This document shows, one piece after another, positions 1-7,373 of a stretch of DNA of 64,000 bases. Under the pieces are notes generated by a model that was not told where the DNA came from, searched no databases, and saw only the letters and a program-made list of their open reading frames with translations. Location: contig CAJLTE010000006.1 in the NCBI GenBank assembly GCA_905209435.1, positions 1-64,000 on the forward strand, in the 5' to 3' direction. Made by a program: the position numbers and the translations under genes. Numbering within the stretch: position 1 is the first letter of the stretch; each line of letters starts with the position of its first letter. This DNA is from an uncultured Blautia sp. (GTDB lineage: Bacteria; Bacillota_A; Clostridia; Lachnospirales; Lachnospiraceae).

Positions 1-134
1 TTCTTCAGGCAGACAACGACTACAGACCAGTTCTGAAAGCTGCTGGATTCTTAACACGTGACCCACGTATGAAAGAACGTAAGAAATACGGTCTCAAAGC
101 TGCTCGTAGAGCACCACAGTTCTCCAAACGATAA
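1..134 (+). CDS. rpsI: 30S ribosomal protein S9, C-terminal end (partial)
   Basis: Only the last 43 codons are inside the window; the gene begins upstream. The reading frame starts at base 3 and ends with TAA at 132-134. The tail reads ...[20 protein letters not shown] and then APQFSKR, the highly conserved basic C-terminus of S9, whose final Lys-Arg reaches the ribosomal P site. In most Firmicutes rpsI follows rplM in a two-gene operon, so rplM probably lies just outside. A strong terminator follows 40 bases later. Confidence 0.95.
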   Translation, partial: LQADNDYRPVLKAAGFLTRDPRMKERKKYGLKAARRAPQFSKR

Positions 135-171
135 TCTGTCGTTTCGAGAGAGACAATTTCAAGAACTTATT

Positions 172-208
172 ATCCCGGAAGTTTGCTACACTTCCGGGAT
201 TTCTTTAT
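172..208 (+). terminator. Intrinsic terminator of the rpsI operon
   Basis: An 11-bp perfect stem, ATCCCGGAAGT (172-182) with ACTTCCGGGAT (190-200), has a 7-base loop and is followed by TTCTTTAT. It lies 38 bases after the rpsI stop. Confidence 0.9.
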
Positions 209-233
209 ATCCATAGCTGCCAGTCAGTGGCTA

Positions 234-517
234 TTGACTGCAAATCTAAAAAATCTCAAATAAGTCAATGAAATCATGAAGCACATTGACTGTAAATCTT
301 CAAATTTTAAATTGAATCAAATAATTTTATGGAAAAATTGACTGTAATTCCCCAAATTTCAAACTAGGCCAAACAGTTCCCTTAAAAAAGTTGACTATAA
401 ATCTTGAAATTTAAAATCGAGTCAAATAGTTCAATAGAATAAGTTGACTTCAAATATTAAAATCGCAAATTAAGTCAAATGCTTATCTGAAATAAGCTGA
501 CTGTACGAAAAGGGTGG
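234..517. repeat. Array of diverged 52-53-bp repeats, each with a TTGACT/AGTCAA dyad
   Basis: Units begin with TTGAC at 234, 286, 338, 391 and 444, and a partial sixth (CTGAC) begins at 497. The period is 52, 52, 53, 53, 53 bp. In each of the first five units TTGACT is followed by exactly 23 bases and then AGTCAA or a near match (AATCAA in unit 2, GGCCAA in unit 3), leaving a 17-18-bp linker. The interior is AT-rich (AAATCT.. AAATTT). No open reading frame covers it. The period is close to five helical turns, so the dyads would lie on one face of the DNA. Function unknown; regulator binding is a guess. Confidence 0.8.
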
Positions 518-548
518 AATTACTGAGAGGTTGTCTTTCTATTAATCT

Positions 549-577
549 TTGACATTCTACCGACTTTTTGATACTAT
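549..577 (+). promoter_or_regulatory. Sigma-A promoter of the symporter gene
   Basis: TTGACA (549-554), a 17-base spacer and TACTAT (572-577). A transcript would begin near 584, giving a leader of about 70 bases that contains the hairpin at 601-633. Confidence 0.7.
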
Positions 578-600
578 AGAATCAGTAAAAAATTTGCAGA

Positions 601-633
601 CCTCCCATGGGAGAAATCCTATGGGAGGTTTTT
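601..633 (+). terminator. Terminator-like hairpin in the leader of the symporter gene
   Basis: CCTCCCAT (601-608) pairs with ATGGGAGG (621-628) and is followed directly by five T. It lies between the promoter at 549-577 and the start codon at 654, so it is placed as an attenuator. No T-box or known riboswitch core was recognised before it. Confidence 0.55.
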
Positions 634-653
634 GCAATGAGGTGAGGTGTACA

Positions 654-2039
654 ATGAAAAAAGAAAACAATCCGACACATAATCATCACAGAGGGAGTTT
701 TTCGGGCAGGATTGGTTATGTACTGGCAGTTGCGGGGTCTGCAGTAGGACTCGGAAATATCTGGAGATTTCCGTATCTTGCGGCGAAGTATGGCGGGGGT
801 ATTTTTCTGCTGATCTACATTCTTCTGACAGCATCCTTCGGCTATGTGCTGATCATGTCAGAGACCGCATTGGGACGAATGACCAGAAAAAGTCCGGTGG
901 GTGCATTCGCGCACTTTGGAAAAACGAAACCGTTTAAAGTCGGCGGTTGGCTGAATGCAGTTATTCCGATGCTGATCGTGCCGTATTACAGCACTATCGG
1001 TGGCTGGGTAATTAAATACCTTGTAGAATATTTCAAGGGAAATGTTCAGGCTGTAGCAGAAGATGGTTATTTCGGAAACTTTATTGCAGATTCCTGGCAG
1101 GTAGAACTCTGGTTTCTGGTATTTGCGGCACTTGTATTTATCATTATTCTCGGCGGTGTACAGAACGGCGTCGAACGAATGTCAAAGATCATGATGCCGG
1201 TTCTGGTAGTTCTGGCGATTGTGGTTACAGTTTATTCTGTTACACGTCCGGGAGCAATTGAGGGTGTGAAATATTTTCTGATTCCGAATATGAAAAATTT
1301 CTCCTGGATGACAGTAGTGGCTGCTATGGGACAGATGTTTTATTCTCTGTCTATTGCAATGGGAATCCTGTATACCTATGGCTCTTATGTGCGTAAAGAC
1401 ATGGATATCGAGAGATCCACCACACAGGTTGAAATATTTGATACAGGTATTGCAATCCTTGCAGGTCTGATGATCATTCCGGCAGTATTTGCATTCTCCG
1501 GCGGAAATCCAGAAACACTTCAGGCAGGTCCGTCTCTGATGTTTATCACACTGCCAAAAGTATTTGCAAGCATGGGATTTGGTACAGCAACAGGAATCGT
1601 ATTCTTCGTGCTTGTGTTACTTGCAGCTCTGACCAGCGCCGTTTCTCTGATGGAGACCAGTGTTTCCACATTCATGGACGAGCTCCACTGGAGCCGTAAA
1701 AAATGCTGCGGTCTGATGGTTGTGATCATGCTTGCATTCGGAACAGCGTCATCCATGGGATATGGACTTCTGGATTTCATTCGTATCTTTGGAATGAATT
1801 TCCTTGACTTCTTTGATTTTATGACAAACTCAGTGATGATGCCGCTGGCAGCACTTGCAACGTGTATTCTGGTGCTTAAAGTGGTTGGAATTGACGGAAT
1901 GGCAAAAGAAATCGAACAGTCTTCTCCGTTCCGCAGAAAGAAACTGTACAGAGTATTTATTAAATACTTTGCGCCGATTTGTCTGATTATTATCCTGCTG
2001 AGTTCTATTGCAAACGTGCTGGGAATTATCAGTATGTAA
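654..2039 (+). CDS. Sodium-dependent symporter, NSS/SNF family (LeuT-like)
   Basis: A 461-aa membrane protein predicted to import an amino acid or similar small molecule with sodium. The N-terminus RIGYVLAVAGSAVGLGNIWRF (split around Gly-Asn) is the hallmark first, unwound helix of LeuT-type transporters, which binds substrate and sodium. About eleven or twelve hydrophobic helices follow, the number usual for prokaryotic members. The ATG at 654 is chosen because it is preceded by GAGGTGAGGTG; the frame extends back to a TTG at 549, but that triplet is the -35 box of the promoter. It stands alone between terminators. Substrate cannot be read from the sequence. Confidence 0.9.
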   Translation: MKKENNPTHNHHRGSFSGRIGYVLAVAGSAVGLGNIWRFPYLAAKYGGGIFLLIYILLTASFGYVLIMSETALGRMTRKSPVGAFAHFGKTKPFKVGGWLNAVIPMLIVPYYSTIGGWVIKYLVEYFKGNVQAVAEDGYFGNFIADSWQVELWFLVFAALVFIIILGGVQNGVERMSKIMMPVLVVLAIVVTVYSVTRPGAIEGVKYFLIPNMKNFSWMTVVAAMGQMFYSLSIAMGILYTYGSYVRKDMDIERSTTQVEIFDTGIAILAGLMIIPAVFAFSGGNPETLQAGPSLMFITLPKVFASMGFGTATGIVFFVLVLLAALTSAVSLMETSVSTFMDELHWSRKKCCGLMVVIMLAFGTASSMGYGLLDFIRIFGMNFLDFFDFMTNSVMMPLAALATCILVLKVVGIDGMAKEIEQSSPFRRKKLYRVFIKYFAPICLIIILLSSIANVLGIISM

Positions 2040-2049
2040 GAAAACTTAT

Positions 2050-2106
2050 AACTCCTTTTAAGTGGATTGAGAAAATAATTTGTAATCTGCTTAGAAGGAG
2101 TTTTTC
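2050..2106 (+). terminator. Terminator after the symporter gene
   Basis: ACTCCTT pairs with AAGGAGT, followed by TTTTTCTT at 2101. A second inner pairing (AAG..GATT with AATC..CTT) supports a longer folded stem. Confidence 0.7.
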
Positions 2107-2223
2107 TTATATGATTTTGCAGTTTATGCGAAAAAAATACCGTTTGTGAAAGATGCAGATTTGTTATATGACATTATGCTATTCTACAATCAGAAAAAGA
2201 ATGACATATCATAGAGAGTATAT

Positions 2224-2252
2224 TTGACAACGTAAATTAAAAAATATTGTAA
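2224..2252 (+). promoter_or_regulatory. Possible promoter of the first GH3 gene
   Basis: TTGACA (2224-2229) with TTGTAA (2247-2252) at 17 bases; the -10 match is poor. The rest of the 2107-2354 gap shows no gene or clear structure. Confidence 0.35.
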
Positions 2253-2354
2253 CGGTTCAGTACTTTCACAGTTCTGAGTCAAAGGGTAGACTGCTGAATA
2301 GTTACAAAACATTACAGCGAAGAGAAATCATATAAGATAAGGCGAGGTTTTAGC

Positions 2355-4751
2355 ATGAGTTTAAAGTATGAAAAGATCATAAATCAGATGACATTAGAAG
2401 AAAAAGCCCGGATGATGTCGGGTAAGAATACTTGGGAAACCGTGGATTTCCCTCAGTATGGAATCCCGTCTATGTGTTTGTCCGACGGTCCTCACGGACT
2501 GCGCAGACAGGCGGGCGCAGGAGATCATCTTGGCTTAAATGCCAGTCTTCCGGCGACTTGTTTTCCTACTGCGGCATCTGTAGCAAACAGTTGGGACGAG
2601 CAGCTTGGGGAAGAAATCGGAACAGCACTGGCAGAGGAAGCTGTGACAATGGGAGTAAACGTCATTCTTGGTCCGGGACTGAATATTAAGAGAAGCCCTC
2701 TTTGCGGACGAAACTTTGAATATTTTTCCGAAGATCCGTATCATGCGGGAAAAATGGCAGCAGCATACATCCGTGGAATCCAGAGCCAGGGAATCGCAGC
2801 CTGCCCGAAACATTTCGCAGCAAACAGTCAGGAACTTCGACGTATGGCAAATGATTCCGTAGTAGACGAACGTACCTTTCGGGAACTCTATACAACTGGT
2901 TTTGAGATTGCAGTAAAAGAGGGAAAAGCGAAATCCATTATGTCCTCTTACAATGAAGTGAACGGCATATATGCAAATGAAAACAGCCATATGCTTCAGG
3001 AAATCCTTGTGGATGAATGGGGATTTGACGGTTTCGTAGTATCAGACTGGGGTGGCAGTAATGACCACGCGCTTGGGGTAAAGAACGGCAGTCATCTGGA
3101 AATGCCGGGAACGGGAAATTCCGGAGTTCATGATATTGTAAAGGCAGTGAAGAATGGTGACCTCACAGAGGAAGTCTTAGATCAGCGTCTGGACGAATTA
3201 TTAAGTGTGATTTTTGACACTCATCAGGAAACAGAGGAGAAAAAAGGCACATCTTTTGACATCGAAGCACATCATGAACTGGCACGAAAAGCAGCGCAGG
3301 AGAGTATTGTGCTTCTGAAAAATGAAGACAATATTTTACCTCTGCAGCCGGGAACAAAGGTGGCCGTGATCGGAGATTTTGCTCAGACTCCAAGATATCA
3401 GGGCGCAGGTTCTTCTCTGGTAAATCCTGCGAAACAGCCGGAATCTATTCTGGGTGAAATTGGAAACAGCGGTCTGGAAATGATTGCGTTTGAGCAGGGA
3501 TACCGCAGAAACAAAAAGAGCGATGCAAAGCTGATCGAGCGTGCAAAAGAGGCTGCCAAAAAAGCGGAGGTTGTGCTGATCTTTGCAGGACTGGATGAGA
3601 TCAGCGAGTCTGAGGGACTGGATCGTACTCATATGAATATGCCGCAGGCGCAGAACATGCTGATCGATGAGATTTCCACGGTAAATCCAAACGTGATCGT
3701 AGTTCTTTCAGCAGGTTCCGCAGTGGAGATGCCATGGTACTCCTATGTCAGAGGAATCGTGCACGGATATCTGGGTGGTCAGGCGGGGGCGTCTGCAATG
3801 CTGAATGTTCTGACCGGAAAGATTTGTCCGTCCGGTAAATTGAATGAAACTTACCCGATCCACTGCGAGGATAATCCAGTTCTGCATTATTATCCGAGCA
3901 AAGAACGCAGCAGTGAATACCGCGAATCTCTTTATGTGGGATATCGCTATTACACAACTGTAGATAAGAAAGTACGCTTCCCATTTGGATTCGGACTCAG
4001 TTATACTACATTTAAATACAGTGACCTGAAAGTGGATGACAGAGGAGTTACATTCCAGATTAAAAATACCGGAAAAACAGCAGGTACAGAAATTGCACAG
4101 CTTTATGTCGGAAGAAAATCAGATACCGTATTCCGCCCGGTACGCGAGCTGAAAGGTTTTGCCAGAGTAACGCTGAAACCAGGAGAATCAAAGACTGTAC
4201 ATATTGGATTTGATGACAAAACATTCCGATTCTATGATACCAGAACCAACACCTGGGAAATTGAAACCGGAAACTATGAGATCATGGTTGGAAGTGATGC
4301 GCAGACTATGCTGCTGGAAGATAAATTCTATGTAGCAGGAACCGTTTCAGAAGGCGGATATGAGAAAGAAAAAATGCTGGAGTATTTTAACGGAAAGATC
4401 CGTGCGGTAGACAATGACACATTCCGCCTCCTGTATGGCAGAGAAATCCCGGACGGAAGCTGGAGCGGTGAGATCAGGATGAATGATGCGGTATGCCAGC
4501 TCTACTATGGAAAAGGAATCCTGGGAAAACTTTTCTACGGAGTACTGCGGATTCTGCTGAAGATCAGCGAATGGCAGGGAAAACCAAACCTGAATGTATT
4601 GTTCAACTACAATATGCCAATCCGCGGCTATGCAAAAATGACAGGCGGGTTTGTCACTATGGATATGGCGAGAGCTCTGACAGAAATGGCAAATGGTCAC
4701 AGGATAAAAGGTACTGCACATCTGATTAAAGCAGCTGTAAAAAGAGACTGA
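2355..4751 (+). CDS. Glycoside hydrolase family 3, cytoplasmic beta-glucosidase type
   Basis: A 798-aa enzyme of the GH3 family, which removes terminal beta-linked glucose, xylose or related sugars with a retaining mechanism. Domains are in the usual order: TIM barrel (about 1-290) with KHFAANSQE and the nucleophile motif VVSDWGG (Asp231), the alpha/beta sandwich (about 310-520), and a fibronectin-III-like domain ending near residue 660 (FRPVRELKGF, LKPGES). About 135 further residues form an extra tail. There is no signal peptide or membrane helix, so it should act inside the cell on imported oligosaccharides. The ATG follows AAGGCGAGG. Specificity is unknown. It lies just before a LytTR system and a second GH3 gene. 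Confidence 0.92.
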   Translation: MSLKYEKIINQMTLEEKARMMSGKNTWETVDFPQYGIPSMCLSDGPHGLRRQAGAGDHLGLNASLPATCFPTAASVANSWDEQLGEEIGTALAEEAVTMGVNVILGPGLNIKRSPLCGRNFEYFSEDPYHAGKMAAAYIRGIQSQGIAACPKHFAANSQELRRMANDSVVDERTFRELYTTGFEIAVKEGKAKSIMSSYNEVNGIYANENSHMLQEILVDEWGFDGFVVSDWGGSNDHALGVKNGSHLEMPGTGNSGVHDIVKAVKNGDLTEEVLDQRLDELLSVIFDTHQETEEKKGTSFDIEAHHELARKAAQESIVLLKNEDNILPLQPGTKVAVIGDFAQTPRYQGAGSSLVNPAKQPESILGEIGNSGLEMIAFEQGYRRNKKSDAKLIERAKEAAKKAEVVLIFAGLDEISESEGLDRTHMNMPQAQNMLIDEISTVNPNVIVVLSAGSAVEMPWYSYVRGIVHGYLGGQAGASAMLNVLTGKICPSGKLNETYPIHCEDNPVLHYYPSKERSSEYRESLYVGYRYYTTVDKKVRFPFGFGLSYTTFKYSDLKVDDRGVTFQIKNTGKTAGTEIAQLYVGRKSDTVFRPVRELKGFARVTLKPGESKTVHIGFDDKTFRFYDTRTNTWEIETGNYEIMVGSDAQTMLLEDKFYVAGTVSEGGYEKEKMLEYFNGKIRAVDNDTFRLLYGREIPDGSWSGEIRMNDAVCQLYYGKGILGKLFYGVLRILLKISEWQGKPNLNVLFNYNMPIRGYAKMTGGFVTMDMARALTEMANGHRIKGTAHLIKAAVKRD

Positions 4752-4792
4752 AAATAATATAGAAGATATCACAAAATAAAATGATGGCAGAC

Positions 4793-4829
4793 AGGACTTG
4801 GCAGTAAAAAACTACGCTGAGTCCTTGTT
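4793..4829 (+). terminator. Weak terminator after the first GH3 gene
   Basis: AGGACT (4793-4798) pairs with AGTCCT (4820-4825), then TGTTTG. The stem is only 6 bp and the T-run is poor. The remaining bases to 5063 hold no convincing gene. Confidence 0.3.
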
Positions 4830-5063
4830 TGCGTATTATTTATTTCTCAAAATGGAGCTTGTGAATATCCGCTTGATTTGTCATAGACAATCTGGAATGA
4901 ATTACAGTATCCTTATAGAGAACAGCAAAGATTTGTTTTGGGTGCAGATGTTGGAAAAATATGTGGATTCAATTGCGGCAAACAGTGGAAATTGATACAA
5001 TAAAAAGTAAATCATAGTGGATAACTTGTTGGCACACTAGAATCCTCATCCAACGCGATTGGT

Positions 5064-5107
5064 ATAGTTATTTACGAAACGATGTACCAGCCACAGTAAT
5101 TACGAAA
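5064..5107 (+). repeat. Direct repeat upstream of the response regulator gene
   Basis: TTACGAAA occurs at 5072-5079 and 5100-5107, 28 bp apart, preceded by the similar ATAGTTA and ACAGTAA. The nine-base stretches resemble LytTR half-sites but are spaced wider than the usual 21-22 bp. They may be an autoregulatory site. Confidence 0.4.
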
Positions 5108-5131
5108 AGTGAAACGGGGGAAAGAAGGCAA

Positions 5132-5842
5132 ATGATAAAGATTGCAATAGTAGAAGACGAAGCAATGTATGCAAAACAGCTGCAGGATTTCCTGCGGCAG
5201 TACGAGACAGAGAACGGAGAAGCATTTGACATCACAATTTATTCCGATGGCGACCAGATTGTTCACAAATATAAATCACAGTTTGATATCATCCTGATGG
5301 ATGTGGAAATGAAGTTCATGGACGGCATGTCCGCAGCAGAAGAAATCCGCAAGATTGACACAGAAGTAGTCATCATTTTTATTACAAATATGGCACAGTA
5401 TGCGATTCGCGGTTATGCAGTAGATGCGCTGGATTACGTACTCAAGCCGGTATCTTACTTTGCATTTTCCCAGAGACTCAACCGCGCGATTTCCAGAATG
5501 AAGAAACGTGAAACGAAGATGATCATGGTAAACATCAAGGGTGGAACTGTCCGGATCAATATTGCAAATATCTATTACATTGAAAGCCAGGGCCATACCC
5601 TGATTCTTCATACGATTCTAGGAGATTATGAGACGACCGGAGTGATGAAAGAGATGGAACAGAAGCTGCAGGGGATGAATTTCTGCAGAGGAAATAAAGG
5701 ATATCTGATCAATCTGCAGCATGTAGACGGGATACAGGAGGGATGTGCTCTGGTAAAGGGAGAACAGCTTGTTTTGAGCCGTGCACGTAAGAAAGAATTT
5801 ATGGAAGCACTGACAAATTACTGGGGAGAGGTTGTGAAATAA
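5132..5842 (+). CDS. LytTR-family response regulator (AgrA/ComE-like)
   Basis: A 236-aa two-component regulator. Residues 1-120 are a receiver domain with the acidic pair Glu8-Asp9-Glu10, phosphoacceptor Asp57 (ILMDVEM) and the conserved Lys of the LKPVS motif. Residues about 130-232 are a LytTR DNA-binding domain (NIYYIESQGHTL, FCRGNKGYLINL). LytTR proteins bind pairs of nine-base direct repeats. The stop overlaps the kinase start by one base (TAATG), so the two are co-translated. A candidate binding site lies at 7261-7291, before the next operon. No inducing peptide gene was recognised nearby. Confidence 0.93.
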   Translation: MIKIAIVEDEAMYAKQLQDFLRQYETENGEAFDITIYSDGDQIVHKYKSQFDIILMDVEMKFMDGMSAAEEIRKIDTEVVIIFITNMAQYAIRGYAVDALDYVLKPVSYFAFSQRLNRAISRMKKRETKMIMVNIKGGTVRINIANIYYIESQGHTLILHTILGDYETTGVMKEMEQKLQGMNFCRGNKGYLINLQHVDGIQEGCALVKGEQLVLSRARKKEFMEALTNYWGEVVK

Positions 5843-7152
5843 TGGAACATATTATGCCGGATATACCGAGAATTTATACTGCGATCGCAGAATGGATGGC
5901 ATGTATGCTGTTTATCCTGCCTGTCAAGAAACGCTTTGACCGTGTAAAAACAGGCGTACTGATGGCAGCAGCACTGGTTATACAGAGTCTGTTTCTGACC
6001 ATGACGGGAAGTGTGCGGATCTATTTCTGGATTCCGTGTATGATCATAGCGGTATTATTAATGATAGGATTTATTTATGGATGCTGCGACATCAGTCTCA
6101 CAGATGCAGGATACTTTGGAATGATCGCATTTGTTGCAGCGGAGTTTACAGCATCAATAGAATGGCAGATAGTCTGCTTCTTCTGGAATGGGACAGTACC
6201 TGCAGTAATTATCCAGATTATGATGCTGGTTCTGATCTATGGAAGTGTTGCAGTAATTTTATATAAAATGCTGCATATGCATCTTCCGATAGATGGAAAA
6301 ATGGGGATCAGTCTGAAAGAATATATCTCCGGACTGGTGATCGCAATTGCAGTATTTGCAGTCAGCAACATCAGCTTTCTGACAGAAAATACCCCATTTT
6401 CGGGACGTTATTCTTTTGAGATCGGAAATATCCGTACACTGGTGGATCTGGGAGGAATCGCAATCCTGTATGCACATCTGATCCAGTGCTGCGAATTACG
6501 TGTGCGTAAGGAACTGGAAGCAGTGCAGAATGTGCTCCAGAATCAGTACGTGCAGTACAAACAGTCACGCGAGAGTATTGAGCTGATCAATTATAAATAC
6601 CACGATCTGAAGCACCAGATTGCAGTGCTCCGAAGTGAGGAAGATCCGAAGAAGAGAGAGGAATTTCTGAATCGGATGGAAGAAGAAATCCGCCAGTATG
6701 AAGCTCAGAATAAAACTGGAAATAAGGTGCTGGATACAGTACTTACGACTAAAAGTCTTTATTGCGCGAAACATGGGATTACGTTTACATGTGTGGCAGA
6801 CGGAACGCTGCTTGATTTCATGGATGTCATGGACATCTGCAGCATTTTTGGAAACGCGCTGGATAATGCGATCGAGTGTGAATTAAAGATACCGGAGAAA
6901 GAGAAACGTCTGATCCATGTAACAGTGTCAAAACAGAAGCAGTTCCTGATCCTGAGATTTGAGAATTACTGCGAAGAAACGCTGCAATATCAGGAAGGAA
7001 CGCCGGTTACAACCAAGAAAGAGAAAGAATTCCATGGATATGGGCTAAAGAGCATCCAGTATACGGTAAATAAGTATGATGGAGCTGTCAGTATGAATCT
7101 GGAAGATAACTGGTTTGAATTGAAGGTTTTGATTCCTATGGTACAAAAATAA
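5842..7152 (+). CDS. Sensor histidine kinase, GHKL type (AgrC-like)
   Basis: A 436-aa membrane kinase. Six or seven hydrophobic helices fill residues about 8-225. The cytoplasmic part has the AgrC/NatK-type H-box YHDLKHQ with His254 and a GHKL ATPase with GNALDNAIE (Asn338, Asn342) and a glycine-rich GYGLKSI. This polytopic class often senses peptides or membrane state rather than small soluble ligands. It is the partner of the overlapping LytTR regulator. The signal is unknown; the adjacent glycosidase and GtrA-like genes suggest an envelope or glycan cue, which is inference. Confidence 0.9.
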   Translation: MEHIMPDIPRIYTAIAEWMACMLFILPVKKRFDRVKTGVLMAAALVIQSLFLTMTGSVRIYFWIPCMIIAVLLMIGFIYGCCDISLTDAGYFGMIAFVAAEFTASIEWQIVCFFWNGTVPAVIIQIMMLVLIYGSVAVILYKMLHMHLPIDGKMGISLKEYISGLVIAIAVFAVSNISFLTENTPFSGRYSFEIGNIRTLVDLGGIAILYAHLIQCCELRVRKELEAVQNVLQNQYVQYKQSRESIELINYKYHDLKHQIAVLRSEEDPKKREEFLNRMEEEIRQYEAQNKTGNKVLDTVLTTKSLYCAKHGITFTCVADGTLLDFMDVMDICSIFGNALDNAIECELKIPEKEKRLIHVTVSKQKQFLILRFENYCEETLQYQEGTPVTTKKEKEFHGYGLKSIQYTVNKYDGAVSMNLEDNWFELKVLIPMVQK

Positions 7153-7174
7153 AAGAATAGATTAGCCAACAGCG

Positions 7175-7206
7175 GCCGGGTTCCAACGGGAATCCGGCTA
7201 TTACTG
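7175..7206 (+). terminator. Possible terminator after the kinase gene
   Basis: A 10-bp stem (7175-7184 with 7189-7198, one G-T pair) has a 4-base loop but is followed by TATTACTG, a weak T-tract, so some read-through into the next operon is possible. Confidence 0.45.
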
Positions 7207-7260
7207 TATATAATGCACAAATGCAATAAAACAATTTTAGATAAAATATCTAATACCAAA

Positions 7261-7291
7261 ACAGTTTATGCGTATTTTGTACAGATTATGC
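7261..7291 (+). promoter_or_regulatory. Candidate LytTR binding site (direct repeat)
   Basis: ACAGTTTATGC (7261-7271) and ACAGATTATGC (7281-7291) are direct repeats differing at one base. The first fits the published LytTR half-site pattern [TA][AC][CA]GTTN[AG][TG] fully and the second at all but one position. Start-to-start spacing is 20 bp; 21-22 is typical. It lies 83 bp before the GH3 start and downstream of the LytTR system. Confidence 0.5.
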
Positions 7292-7373
7292 AATTTTTTA
7301 CCAGAAAAAAAATGATGTGGTAGGATAAAACCATAAGATCCAAAGAGGAGAAACAGGAATAGGAGGAAAGGAA

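Noticed and set aside
234..517. CRISPR array
   Set aside because: The regular spacing is suggestive, but the whole unit drifts, the linkers are not unique spacers, the repeat is not constant, and no cas genes are present.
505..530. T-box antiterminator (AAGGGTGGAA resembles AGGGTGG)
   Set aside because: The sequence after GGTGG does not continue as ACCGCG and no specifier stem was found.
549..653. Extra 35 N-terminal residues on the sodium symporter from a TTG at 549
   Set aside because: The TTG is the -35 box of a good promoter, and the ATG at 654 has a ribosome site and starts the conserved N-terminus.
4798..4995. 65-residue open frame after the first GH3 gene
   Set aside because: TTG start, no ribosome site, lies over a hairpin, and resembles no known protein.
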